Positions 12,202-22,712 of a stretch of 64,000 nt of DNA are shown here, piece by piece. The translations under genes were made by a program, and so were the position numbers. Origin of the DNA: Gonocerus acuteangulatus (lineage: Eukaryota; Arthropoda; Insecta; Hemiptera; Coreidae). Under the pieces are notes generated by a model, which was not told the DNA's origin, did no database searches, and saw nothing but the letters and a program-made list of their open reading frames with translations. The stretch covers positions 100,798,533 through 100,862,532 of the forward strand of contig OX328125.1 of assembly GCA_946811695.1 (NCBI GenBank), read 5' to 3'. The number at the start of each line of letters is the position of its first letter. Position 1 is the stretch's first letter.

Positions 12202-13960
12202 TTTTTTTGTCAGACAAATTAATGTATTATGTTTATATTATAATATAAATATTATGTTTATAAGAAGAGCAAATCACTTTAATGCGGTGTAAAATATTGT
12301 TGCTAGCTAAATCTAAGTATTATAAAGCTCATAAGGAAAAAATGGTGCTAACGACTCAGATTTCGATACACCATAAAAGAAAAAAAAATTAAGGACAATA
12401 TACAAAGATTCCGAAGTATTTCATGTCTGTTAATAAAATATTTTATTCTAATCCCAATAACGCAACACTTATACACAAATAAACTTTTTTTAGGTACCTA
12501 TTTAATACGTATAAAATAAGGTTATAATGAGCGATCCGCTGTGGCATACACCAAGTACTACCACCGTGTGGAGTGCAACTAGTATAGACCGGTACGTCTG
12601 TACCACTGTGGTATGTAAAGAGCGGCTGTTCTGATACTGGCAAAAATTAGAAATCCTACATTCCGAAAGTTGTTTGGAGGCTTATCTTTATGACTCTAGG
12701 CAAAGACTTGAAGATGACGAGGGTACACAGGGAGACGAGAGTACCTGGGGACAGGGAAAACGCCCCCCAACCCTAAGCCTCCTAGCTCCTCACCTTCGAA
12801 TTCATATGATTTCGTTCAATGAATTAAAAAAAAAAAAAAAATAATAAATAGATAAAAACTTCTGAAAATAGGGAATACCAAAAACAATTCTAAAGAACGA
12901 AATCAACACCAGTACAGTCATCTAGATATTCATAGGGCATCTTCGAATTCCAAGATACCGTTGAAACAAAATATTGTTTCTATATATACGTATCCTGTTT
13001 TATTGACTAATACATTTGACTACTATAAGCAATCACAAAAATAACGAGCAGTGAAAAAAAACTGTAGGAAACACACAAAAAGATTCGTTCAAATGAACGA
13101 AATTACCTATGTTTTAAGCACTTATTTCTCCAAATATGACCATCCCATCGCAAATGTCTTCAAAACATTTTTTGTAGAAAATTTAGTAACCTTTCGAATG
13201 GTAATCTTTTGCTTGCCAAGATTCCAAACCATTTTCGTGATATTAATGAAAATATACGAAGTTCCCAAAACTTTTCATGTCTAAAAATGAAATATTTTAT
13301 TTTAATCCTTCCTTTACTCCAAACGTAACCAAATTTTCAACATATTAGTTTTGATAAAATTCAAACATGGAGAAAATGTTTCAACTGAAGCCCATGATTC
13401 TAAGTACCAAAATCAAAGACAAATAGAACAGTTCGAATAAGCGAAATCAATTACTTTAAAGTTTTAAGCACTTATTTCTCCGATTGACATCGCCTAATCA
13501 AAACTTTCATTAGAACCTTTTTTGTAGAGAATTTAGTAAGCATTCTAATGGTAATCTTTTGTTTAACAAGATTCTCAACCTTTTTCGAGATATTAAGGAA
13601 AGTATACAAAGTTACCAAAACTTTTCATGTCTGTTCATAAAATATTTTATTCTAACCCTTCCTTAACTCCAAACGTAACATAACTTTCTACATATTAGTT
13701 TTAATATAAGTAGAACATGCAGATAATGTTTCAACTGAATCCCGTGATTCTAAGTACCCAAACCAAAAACGGTATTCAAAAAATATTTTTCCAATTTTCT
13801 CGAAAACGGTTAAAGCTATCGCCTTGAAAATGGTTTCATTCGTTTTCCTAGCCCAAGAAGCCTATAAAAAGAGTACTTACAAGCTTATGAACTCAAAAAC
13901 GTAAGCGTTACGATTTTTTCTGGCCACATTCTAAGCGGAAAGTCACGAATCTGAAAAACG
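12202..13960 (+). repeat. family X flanking block, duplicated at 27976-28800
   Basis: From 12208 onward the sequence matches 27982 onward for several hundred bp, then again at 12960-13200 versus 28556-28795. It contains two tandem copies of the roughly 330-bp module (starting near 13112 and 13460), each with the motif order TTTTAAGCACTTATTTCTC, GTAGAGAATTTAGTAAGC, then AACTCCAAACGTAAC. Single modules occur at about 4831, 11957, 27176, 27728 and 28709. No protein is recognisable; short ORFs such as 13051-13284 recur only because the repeat recurs. Confidence 0.65.
12344..12388 (+). mobile_element. minimal retroposon tail insertion (GGTGC...CACC plus A-tail)
   Basis: The insert starts GGTGCTAACGACTCAGATTT, ends ATACACCATAAAAG and has a poly(A) tail. 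It is flanked by TAAGGAAAAAAT (12332-12343) and TAAGGACAATAT (12390-12401), a 10/12 target duplication. The orthologous copy in the duplicated block is at 28111-28155 (there with an intact GGTGC/GCACC stem). It shares its tail with longer SINEs here (63325-63488). Confidence 0.7.
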
Positions 13961-14374
13961 AGATTCTTCATATTCGATAGTTTGAAATGGTAGGGGCGAT
14001 ATAAATCAAGAAGCTTATTAATTTCCAAAAAAAAAAGAAAAAAATGAAAAAGAAAAATGTATTCCTAATAGATGCATTCCTAAGGCTCTTGTCCAGGGCA
14101 CGCGATAGCTCATGACCGGTGTCGTCAATCCAGCCCGTGGCAGCTATTGACTTATTGTTGTTGTGATAAGTTGCATAAAAAAACACTGAATGATAACTCG
14201 GGTTTGCTATCTAGATTTGGGTGGAATACAAAAGAGAAGATCCGAACAAACGAGCTTCCACGAGGTTTGTGCGCTATCTGTGAACGATGGATGGAGTGAC
14301 CTGTGACCTATTACCTATTGTAACCTTTAGATGTCTTCATGTGTTGAGGTTGTAACATTGCAGTACATCACAAT
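13961..14374. other. non-coding stretch
   Basis: No gene recognised; the 72-aa minus-strand frame here is rich in homopolymer-encoded Phe and does not look coding. Confidence 0.4.
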
Positions 14375-14495
14375 AGTTTTATTTTTATTTATTTATTTTT
14401 TTTTTTTTACCGACGTAAGCAGGTCACAGCACAGTTGTGACTAGTTTAGGGAAATTGCAAACATATAGACCATCAGGCCGCTTACTCGGGAACTA
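14375..14495 (-). mobile_element. possible SINE, minus strand
   Basis: On the minus strand, CTGTGACCTGCTTACGTCGG is followed by a T/A-rich tail (A13, then TAAATAAATAAA). The position of the tail suits a retroposon. No pol III head is clear and no target duplication was found. Confidence 0.35.
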
Positions 14496-14850
14496 GTCTG
14501 AACATTTTAGATAATGGCAGGAAAATGTACTGTAAAATACAATGGATGCATAAAATTACTTTTTGTTGTCTTGGCTGAGAGGAATGAACTAAACCCGTCA
14601 ATCCTCCCTTCACTGCGAGGGTGGATTATGTGTATGTTCGAAAACGGGTTTTTTTTCGCATCGCTAGTAATATACGTAATATTTGGGAGTATTTTTTTTT
14701 TTGCATTGCTTAGTATTCAAATTACTATCACTTCCGGTAAAAGTCAACCATATTCTGTAATGTATTTATATATATACTTTTTTCTGGATTGAAAATGACT
14801 GAAGAAACTTTCTCAGGCCCCGATGAGATACTCAAGTTGATAGAACAACA
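14496..14850. other. non-coding stretch
   Basis: An open frame of 92 codons (14514-14792) exists but has no recognisable domain and runs through T tracts. Probably non-coding or degraded LINE sequence. Confidence 0.35.
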
Positions 14851-15734
14851 ATGTTTGATTCCGAGTGCAACCACAATAATTCCTATGAAGGTGAAGAACT
14901 TGTGACGCAGAAATTTAAAAATTCAGATAAAAGTTATCTTTATGATAAAGAGAAACTTGGCATCAAGATAAATGGAAGACTCCTGAACAACCTCCGTTTT
15001 GCTGATGATATATGTCTTCTAGCCCTATGCTTTTCCGATATTAAGAAAATGATGAAGAACTAATGGCAGCAAGCAAAGAATTTGGGTTAGTCATAAATGT
15101 GCAAAAATCTAAGATTATGACCAATGCAGGAGAATACCCCATCACCAACGAGATAAACGAACTCGAATATGTTAAAGAATATGTCTATCTTGGGCAAGTA
15201 ATCTCCTTTGAGGACAAGCTCGAAAAAGAAATAAAAAGGAGGATTAAAATAGGATGGAACAAGTTCTGGTCACTGAAGAAAATATTTAAAGGCAATATCT
15301 CTACAGAACTCAAGGTTAAGGTACTACACTCTTGCATATATCCTGCTGTGTTGTATGGAGCTCAAACATGGGCACTGACTTTAAAGCTGGAGAACAAGCT
15401 CAACGCAACTCAGATGGCAATGCTGAGGAGTATGGTAGGGCTCAGAAGAAGAGATAGGAGAAGAAACTCTCAAGTCTTGAAGATGAGTAAAGTTGCGAGG
15501 AGCCTGAGTCAAGAAGCTCGTCAGTTGAAATGGAGATGGGCAGGACACGTCGCTAGGATGAGTGACGAGAGATGGACCAAGGCAGCAACGGAGTGGAGTC
15601 CTAGGGAATATGCCAGAGGAGTTGGCCGGCAGAGAACAAGATGGAGAGATGAAATAGTCAGAAAAGTTGGAAATAACTGGTGGATAGTTGCAAGAGACAG
15701 AGCGTGGTGGACAAGAGTTGTAAATAAATTGTAA
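14851..15734 (+). pseudogene. RTE-type LINE ORF2, 3' part (RT fingers to C-terminus), frameshifted
   Basis: The first frame (14851-15063) ends with the reverse-transcriptase core LLNNLRFADDICLLA, in which FADD is the catalytic motif. After a one-base shift at about 15050-15063 the next frame (15063-15734) continues with VYLGQVISFEDKLEKEI, YPAVLYGAQTWAL, LKWRWAGHVARMSDERW and GRQRTRWRDEIVRKVG. That motif order is characteristic of the C-terminal third of RTE/BovB-like elements. Endonuclease and most of RT are absent (5' truncation). The frameshift and the missing 5' part make it inactive. Confidence 0.88.
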
Positions 15735-15895
15735 ATAAATTGTAAATAGAACTGATTTTAAAAACATTATTATTATTTATGTGAAAATATTATTACTACT
15801 CATTTGAATATATTCAGCTGTCATCTATTTCCTCCGTAAGGAGAGGCTTTTGTCAGAAATGATGTCAATAAAGCTATTATTATTATTATTATTAT
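15735..15895 (+). repeat. 3' tails of LINE(s): TGTAAATAAAT repeats and (ATT)n
   Basis: Just after the RTE stop, TGTAAATAAAT is repeated two to three times, as is usual for RTE 3' ends. A second tail-like segment follows (GTCAATAAAGCTATTATTATT) and ends in (TTA)n at about 15872-15895, resembling the 3' end of another non-LTR element. Confidence 0.6.
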
Positions 15896-16119
15896 CTTTA
15901 TGAATATTATATTTCCCGGACGATGAAGAAAAAGCGGTAGTAAAAGTAATATAAAAATGGTACACCCGAAGAATAAGCCTTTAAGTCAAAAGGAAATTAG
16001 AATTGCCGCACTAAATCAAACAACACACCTCAAAAGTGTTCTAAAAGGAGATGGCTCAATATGGCTCCAAATCTTTTGTGAAGCAAGGAAAAATATGAAT
16101 ATAACCACTCACTTTTATT
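15896..16119 (+). other. degraded stretch upstream of a LINE end
   Basis: No clear frame. It may be decayed ORF2 sequence of the LINE that becomes recognisable at about 16120. Confidence 0.3.
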
Positions 16120-16658
16120 ATTAATACACTGGCAATACAAACATGTAACATTGTACTGGCTACCTATTGTACCTGGTCATGAAGGTCTAGAGAAAAATTC
16201 AATCGCAGACACCCATGCAAAAAACGCTGCAGGGCAGGCACAAATCGATGCAACCAATCACACATGAAGACATAAACATAATTACAAAGAAATTTATTTT
16301 GGAATACTGGGAAAACTCTTGGACGATACTTACAGTCAACAAACTACGGACTATAAAAAATACCGTCAAAAATTGGCCATCCAGCTATCGAATCAATAGG
16401 AGGGACGAGGTTGTATTGGCTCGACTCAGGATTGGCCATTCATGACTTACTCACCAGTACTTAATGACAAGACAAGATAAACCACTCTGTGAAATATGTA
16501 ATACTGACTTGACAATAAAACATATACTTACAGACTGCTTAAGACGACATGACTTAAACATCCCTTACAACATGTGTGAACTTCTCGCTGAAGGTAGCCA
16601 GTACATAGACAGTATCTTAACATATCTACCAAATACAGGATTATACAATCTCATATGA
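16120..16658 (+). pseudogene. I-type LINE ORF2 C-terminus, second copy
   Basis: The RNase H end HVTLYWLPIVPGHEGLEKNS...IADTHAKNA is read in frame 2 (about 16142-16235). A frameshift follows, and frame 3 (from 16215) reads through VVLARLRIGHS to a TGA at 16443-16445. The same frame then gives CEICNTDLTIKHILTDC and the C-terminus SQYIDSILTYLPNTGLYNLI. It matches the minus-strand copy at 8659-9339 and the tail at 63747-63812. It carries one frameshift and one in-frame stop and is inactive. Confidence 0.82.
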
Positions 16659-17224
16659 AGACCAAGAAGATTCGTTAATGAATCTATATTTTTATCCCAT
16701 GAATAAGTGAATTTTCATTATGACTTAAAGTTAAAGCTCTAATAATTTTTTAAGCATTTAATATATTTAATTTTAATCCATATATCCTGGATACATAATA
16801 ATATATAAACTTACAATCAATTCCTGATCTCTTAGGAGACTTAACTCAGTGTGTTTATCGTACAAAATACGAAACACAATAAATAAATAAATATTATGGT
16901 TCGCTAAAAAAATGGAAAACAATTTATTTAAGCACATGCTTTTCTGAGGAATCCGCTTCCACTTTGAAAAGGAAGTTTTGATTATTTGGTTACCGTTATA
17001 GAGTGTAAAGAATAAAATATTTCTGAAGTCAATTTGAATGCTTAACCGACTTAATAAACCCAGGGGTGCCGTTGGCTGAATCTCTTGGTGGCAATAAAAT
17101 CTATAAATGGTCGTATTGCCCACATAGTGTGGACTGGATTGGATTTAGAGGCGTATATCTTGGTAATGGGAGACCGAGCAGTTAGAAGATAAGCCACTGC
17201 CAAGATAGGCCTCGTATCATAGTA
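16659..17224. other. AT-rich stretch
   Basis: The first part is probably the LINE 3' UTR. The remainder shows no gene; the 116-aa minus-strand frame (16773-17123) has no recognisable domain. Confidence 0.35.
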
Positions 17225-18211
17225 GATACTTAATCCCTGATCATTCCAACCGTATTATTATCTAGATAAAGGAGAAATATTGATATGTGATACTTAATCC
17301 CTGATCATTCCAACCGTATTCTTATCTAGATAAAGGAGAAATATTGATATGTGATACTTAATCCCTGATCATTCCAACCGTATTCTTATCTAGATAAAGG
17401 AGAAATATTGATATGTGATACTTAATCCCTGATCATTCCAACCGTATTCTTATCTAGATAAAGGAGAAATATTGATATGTGATACTTAATCCCTGATCAT
17501 TCCAACCGTATTCTTATCTAGATAAAGGAGAAATATTGATATGTGATACTTAATCCCTGATCATTCCAACCGTATTCTTATCTAGATAAAGGAGAAATAT
17601 TGATATGTGATACTTAATCCCTGATCATTCCAACCGTATTCTTATCTAGATAAAGGAGAAATATTGATATGTGATACTTAATCCCTGATCATTCCAACCA
17701 TATTCTTATCTAGATAAAGGAGAAATATTGATATGTGATACTTAATCCCTGATCATTCCAACCGTATTCTTATATAGATAAAGGAGAAATATTGATATGT
17801 GATACTTAATCCCTGATCATTCCAACCGTACTCTTATCTAGATAAAGGAGAAATATTGATATGTGATACTTAATCCCTGATCATTCCAACCATATTCTTA
17901 TATAGATAAAGGAGAAATATTGATATGTGATTCTTAATCCCTGATCATTCCAACCGTATTCTTATCTAGATAAAGGAGAAATATTGATATGTGATACTTA
18001 ATCCCTGATCATTCCAACCGTATTATTATCTAGATAAAGGAGAAATATTGATATGTGATACTTAATCCCTGATCATTCCAACCGTAGTCTTATCTAGATA
18101 AAGGAGAAATATTGATATGTGATTCTTAATCCCTGATCATTCCAACCGTATTCTTATCTAGATAAAGGAGAAATATTGATATGTGATACTTAATCCCTGA
18201 TCATTCCAACC
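17225..18211 (+). repeat. 64-bp satellite array, 15 full units plus a partial unit
   Basis: The units start GATACTTAATCCCTGATCAT at exactly 64-bp spacing (17225, 17289 ... 18185). They differ by rare substitutions (for example CTCTTATC, TATATAG, GATTCTT variants). The array breaks at 18211 inside a unit, at the edge of an inserted transposon, and resumes at 19017-19103. Confidence 0.97.
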
Positions 18212-19016
18212 GCATAACATAAATAACAAATGTTAATACTGTTCAAATTGGTGACCTGCAGCATCAATACAATTCTGAGTACGAGTCACCACTGATTCTG
18301 TACATCGTATCAAAACGTCCAATGAGATTTCTCTACACAAGGCTTGAATCTCATTCCAAAGAATGTCTAGGTTACGTGGTTTACTTTTGTACACCTCATT
18401 TTTTACTGTGCCCCATAAGAAGAAATCCAGTGGTGTAAGGTCTGGGGAGCGTGCTGGAAACTCGATTGGCCTTCGATCTGGATCGTCGTCACTTAGCTGT
18501 TGCACCAGCCTTGGAATGTAAACCCGATACTTGCGTCTCTTCAGAATGCGTAGCACGCTGCTAGCACTTACATCACTTTCACGTGCCCCTTGCCTTGTAG
18601 ATTTGTTAGGAGAGCGTTGAAACATTTCCAAGACTGCCGTTGATGACTCATCACTTGTAGCTGTTCGAGGTCGACCTGAATGACCTTTATGCACATCACA
18701 CACTGTTCCATGAACTTCGAACTTGTCTCGTATGCGTGTAATTGTTAATCTTGAAGGTGGTTCCTTATCATACTCCCTTCTCCACTGTCTTTGAACTTCA
18801 TTTACATTCTCAAACTTCCAGTACCACTTAATAACCTGCTTACGTTCTTCAAAACTCAAACGTACGTCCGCCATGTTGAAATTACAACTTCCAACTGACA
18901 ATATAACATAGAGGGACGATTATGCTGCCACCTGGCGAAGAAATATAACATTAGCCTTGTAGAATGGGAAAACTACGATAGTTTAAAGTGTGTATACATT
19001 TTTTTGAAGCACCCAG
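18212..19016 (-). mobile_element. IS630/Tc1/mariner-superfamily element inserted in the 64-bp satellite
   Basis: An 805-bp block interrupts the satellite and has a 222-codon transposase remnant on the minus strand. Its 5' end (at 19016 on the minus strand) starts CTGGGTGCTTCAAAAAAATG. No matching inverted end is visible at 18212, only 20 bp after the stop codon, so that terminus is missing. About 10 bp of the satellite unit were lost at the junction. Confidence 0.75.
18233..18901 (-). pseudogene. mariner-like transposase with catalytic core deleted (222 codons)
   Basis: The N-terminal part, residues about 10-140, looks like the DNA-binding region of insect mariner-like transposases: [51 protein letters not shown]. 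It then jumps directly to the family's extreme C-terminal part, [20 protein letters not shown] followed by a Cys- and Gln-containing tail ending GHQFEQ. The segment that normally carries the first two catalytic Asp (about 150 residues) is missing, while the third Asp (TPLDFF) is kept. The frame is nevertheless open from Met to stop, either because the deletion happened to be in frame or because it is recent. It cannot catalyse transposition but could still bind the element's ends (inference). Confidence 0.8.
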
Positions 19017-19103
19017 TAGATAAAGGAGAAATATTGATATGTGATACTTAATCCCTGATCATTCCAACCGTATTCTTATATAGATAAAGGAGAAATATTG
19101 ATA
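19017..19103 (+). repeat. 64-bp satellite, resumed after the insertion
   Basis: A partial unit, one full unit and a further partial unit of the 17225 satellite, decaying at about 19100 (ATTGATAACTGATACT). Confidence 0.9.
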
Positions 19104-19375
19104 ACTGATACTTTAAAACTAGTTTCAAATTTGAATCGATCCATGCAAAAAGAGCTTCAGTCCATTTTTTTCCAAATATGAGTTAGTGATGGATTCGTTG
19201 TCTCTGAAGGTAACTACACATTTCTATGTTAAGAGGACTTTAGTCCAATACATTGTTGCCACACATGAAGCAAAAAAAAAAATCATTAACGGCATTGTAG
19301 CACATACCTTTCGTTTACGCCAAGGTCTTGAGGGTCCAGTGTTCCCTCCCAATCCTGCCTACCCAGGAGGGAAGG
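19104..19375. other. unique flank of the left 160-bp array
   Basis: It holds the outer 34-bp inverted repeat (19132-19165), then 210 bp with no counterpart at the other end. The 89-codon open frame at 19186-19455 runs into the array and has no recognisable domain. Confidence 0.5.
19132..19165 (+). repeat. outer 34-bp inverted repeat, left
   Basis: TGAATCGATCCATGC followed by AAAAAGAGCTTCAGTCCAT. The inverse is found at 33132-33165 with one mismatch (G to C). It may mark the end of a roughly 14-kb composite element. Confidence 0.7.
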
Positions 19376-21283
19376 TAGCCCTATTACGCTGGAACAGCAA
19401 CATTGCAACCCCAACTTCTAACATACTCAGTAATTTGTTGCTAATTTGTTGCTAATTTGTTACACTATTTTCAAATTTGTCGCTCCAGCCGTTTCCGAGA
19501 AAACGTGGCTGTGCTAGCGTAATATTACGCCAGCACAGCCACCCCTGTAACTTTTGATCTAATTGTCTGACGAAATTCAGATTGGTACGAGAATTTGTTG
19601 CTAATTTGTTGCTCTAGAATGACACCAATCACGAATTTGTCGCTCCAGCCGTTTCCGAGAAAACGTGGCTGTGCTAGCGTAATATTACGCCAGCACAGCC
19701 ACCCCCGTAACTTTTGATCTAATTGTCTGACGAAATTCAGATTGGTACGAGAATTTGTTGCTAATTTGTTGCTCTAGAATGACACCAATCACGAATTTGT
19801 CGCTCCAGCCGTTTCCGAGAAAACGTGGCTGTGCTAGCGTAATATTACGCCAGCACAGCCACCCCTGTAACTTTTGATCTAATTGTCTGACGAAATTCAG
19901 ATTGGTACGAGAATTTGTTGCTAATTTGTTGCTCTAGAATGACACCAATCACGAATTTGTCGCTCCAGCCGTTTCCGAGAAAACGTGGCTGTGCTAGCGT
20001 AATATTACGCCAGCACAGCCACCCTTGTAACTTTTGATCTAATTGTCTGACGAAATTCAGATTGGTACGAGAATTTGTTGCTAATTTGTTGCTCTAGAAT
20101 GACACCAATCACGAATTTGTCGCTCCAGCCGTTTCCGAGAAAACGTGGCTGTGCTAGCGTAATATTACGCCAGCACAGCCACCCCCGTAACTTTTGATCT
20201 AATTGTCTGACGAAATTCAGATTGGTACGAGAATTTGTTGCTAATTTGTTGCTCTAGAATGACACCAATCACGAATTTGTCGCTCCAGCCGTTTCCGAGA
20301 AAACGTGGCTGTGCTAGCGTAATATTACGCCAGCACAGCCACCCCCGTAACTTTTGATCTAATTGTCTGACGAAATTCAGATTGGTACGAGAATTTGTTG
20401 CTAATTTGTTGCTCTAGAATGACACCAATCACGAATTTGTCGCTCCAGCCGTTTCCGAGAAAACGTGGCTGTGCTAGCGTAATATTACGCCAGCACAGCC
20501 ACCCCCGTAACTTTTGATCTAATTGTCTGACGAAATTCAGATTGGTACGAGAATTTGTTGCTAATTTGTTGCTCTAGAATGACACCAATCACGAATTTGT
20601 CGCTCCTGCCGTTTCCGAGAAAACGTGGCTGTGCTAGCGTAATATTACGCCAGCACAGCCACCCCCGTAACTTTTGATCTAATTGTCTGACGAAATTCAG
20701 ATTGGTACGAGAATTTGTTGCTAATTTGTTGCTCTAGAATGACACCAATCACGAATTTGTCGCTCCAGCCGTTTCCGAGAAAACGTGGCTGTGCTAGCGT
20801 AATATTACGCCAGCACAGCCACCCCTGTAACTTTTGATCTAATTGTCTGACGAAATTCAGATTGGTACGAGAATTTGTTGCTAATTTGTTGCTTTAGAAT
20901 GACACCAATCACGAATTTGTCGCTGCAGCCGTTTCCGAGAAAACGTGGCTGTGCTAGCGTAATATTACGCCAGCACAGCCACCCCTGTAACTTTTGATCT
21001 AATTGTCTGACGAAATTCAGATTGGTACGAGAATTTGTTGCTAATTTGTTGCTCTAGAATGACACCAATCACGAATTTGTCACTCCAGCCGTTACCGAGA
21101 AAACGTGGCTGTGCTAGCGTAATATTACGCCAGCACAGCCACCCCCGTAACTTTTGATCTAATTGTCTGACGAAATTCAGATTGGTACGAGAATTTGTTG
21201 CTCTAGAATGACACCAATCACGAATTTTTCGCTCCAGCCGTTTCCGAGAAAACGTGGCTGTGCAAGCATAATATTACGCCACG
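19376..21283 (+). repeat. 160-bp satellite array (left arm), 12 units with origin-like palindromes
   Basis: Twelve units at exact 160-bp spacing. The palindrome centres AATATTACGC lie at 19521, 19681 ... 21121; the last is at 21270, 149 bp further, because one 11-bp iteron is missing. Each unit contains two adjacent AATTTGTTGCT 11-mers, a third AATTTGTCGCT 21 bp on, and then a 38-bp near-perfect palindrome whose centre is TAATATTAC. In the second unit the 11-mers are at 19592, 19603 and 19634, and the palindrome spans 19665-19702. Units are almost identical. The outer 150 bp (19376-19500) are a degenerate unit start that is also present, inverted, at the far end of the right arm. Confidence 0.97.
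19665..19702. other. representative 38-bp palindrome with TAATATTAC centre (one of 24)
   Basis: The arms GTGGCTGTGCTAGCG and its complement GCCAGCACAGCCAC pair with a single mismatched pair (A opposite C in the folded strand). The middle, TAATATTAC, is within the self-complementary GTAATATTAC. In geminivirus-type and related CRESS-DNA replicons this nonanucleotide in a stem-loop is the Rep nicking site, and iterated short direct repeats nearby are Rep-binding iterons. Here the same two ingredients occur in every 160-bp unit. Whether this is descent, convergence or chance cannot be told from sequence alone. Confidence 0.7.
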
Positions 21284-21523
21284 AGTTCGGACGCATAGCG
21301 CAGGAAATCACGTGACCTTGAGCAAGTTTTTTCATTAAGGTCATAATTGGTTCAACAAATACTACCGATATTCCATTTTTCCTATATATTTAAGCCGAAA
21401 TCGCCCTGAGAACACTTTGAAGTGAGTAACGAATATTTTAAGGTGAGTTGTAATTCCCATGATTTTCGTAGATGATGAAACGTCTGTGTATGTAATTAAA
21501 CCCTAATTTTTCTTATTGTTTAT
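21284..21523. other. inner flank of the left array
   Basis: No gene; nothing similar is seen at the inner edge of the right array. Confidence 0.45.
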
Positions 21524-22555
21524 ATGGGCGTATATAAGGGGGGGGGGCTTAGGGGCTGCAGCCCCTCCCGGAATTTTGATTTCATGGTAATAACCAGAGA
21601 CCGAAAATAACTATTTTTATTTCAAATGAGTTTCACTTAACCTTTAATTTTTATTATTAGGAAATAAAAATAGAAATTCCATCGTAATTGATAATATCAA
21701 TTAGATATAAAATATATTATATTTTAATATTTAAAAAAAAAAGTTTAATAATTTTTATTTCAAAACCTTAAAAATAAAAATTATTTGAATAATGTTATTT
21801 CGACATTTTTTTATAACAATTTTCAATAACATTTTTTTTGTACTTTAACTTTAAACATTATTTTAAATAATAAAAAAAAATTAATGCTATAATAAATAGA
21901 AAGTAATGCACAAAAACGAAGTCTATAATATACAATATATACTCATACAAATCAATTGGATTTAGAGGAACTTTGATTCACTGACATAAGCAAATAACTT
22001 CTATTAATCAAAAGGTTTCAAATCAAGTATTTATTGATTTATTCCGAGGATAAGAGATATTTAATAAATGAGTTTCACTTTACCTTTAATTTTTATTATT
22101 GTGAATTCAAAATAAAAATTCCATCGTAATTGATATATTTCATTATTTTTTTAAAACAATTTTCCAATAATTTTTATTTTAAGAACTTAAAAATAAAAAT
22201 TATTTCATAACAGTTAATTATTAATTTTAAAAATATAAATTATGAAGTAATTTTCATTTTTTTAATTAAATCATTTTTAGGAAACATTTAATTTTGATTT
22301 CGGTCCTTGATAAAAACTTGTCATTAAACCCTTAAAAATATATTAAATAAGATCACTTAGTTCATAATACATATTTTATTTTACGTGTAATAACGTTTTA
22401 AGGTGCAAATGACCACTCACCGTAGATGCACAAAAAAAAAAAATAAATAAAAATAACGTTTTAGTTGCCTAAAACTATTCCAATCTCTAAATTTTTAGTA
22501 TTCCATACCCTGGAAATGGTCTCAGCCCCCCCCCCCGAAATTTTCCCTGCCCCGT
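21524..22555 (-). mobile_element. family P MITE, expanded copy
   Basis: The left end ATGGGCGTATATAAGG plus a G run and GGGGCTGCAGCCCC, and the right part (TAGTATTCCATACCCTGG, then a C run), match the 275-bp copy at 23485-23759. Between them are several hundred bp of AT-rich sequence with an internally repeated block (GAGTTTCACTT.ACCTTTAATT at about 21628 and 22070), so this copy has grown by internal duplication. It is also interrupted by the small retroposon at 22401-22451. Confidence 0.55.
22401..22451 (+). mobile_element. minimal retroposon tail insertion with perfect 12-bp target duplication
   Basis: The insert AGGTGCAAATGACCACTCAC..., ending GATGCAC plus A-rich tail, is flanked on both sides by AATAACGTTTTA (22389-22400 and 22452-22463). 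Only about 30 nt plus tail were inserted. Uninserted relatives at 23620 and 7890 show the continuous sequence. Confidence 0.85.
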
Positions 22556-22609
22556 GGGGTGAGTTCGGACATGCATCAATTATACCCGCGTCCTCTTGGC
22601 TTATTCCAG

Positions 22610-22712
22610 GCTTAAAGGAAAACAGTATTTATTCCAAAGAGGCTTCGAAAAATGTGATTGACGATGTCAAATCCAAGAAGAAGACTCTGAGAGAAGCAGT
22701 AGATCGATTTAG
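22610..22712 (+). pseudogene. Psq/CENP-B-type HTH exon of a pogo/Tigger- or jerky-like gene
   Basis: A pyrimidine-rich acceptor (CTCTTGGCTTATTCCAG) precedes the exon. The exon encodes LKENSIYSKEASKNVIDDVK followed by SKKKTLREAVDRF, and a donor AG|GTATTT follows at 22712/22713. The pattern of helix, VK.KK.TLREA and hydrophobic-F matches the start of insect HTH_psq proteins of pogo-like transposases, where the next residues would be the IPK.TL recognition helix in the following exon. That next exon was not found. The compatible C-terminal exon is at 32622-32760. The open frame upstream of the acceptor comes from the neighbouring MITE. Confidence 0.55.

Noticed and set aside
17225..18211. CRISPR array
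   Set aside because: Units are fully repeated 64-mers without unique spacers, in eukaryotic DNA.
19376..21283. CRISPR array or integron-like array
   Set aside because: Whole 160-bp units are repeated with no variable spacers.
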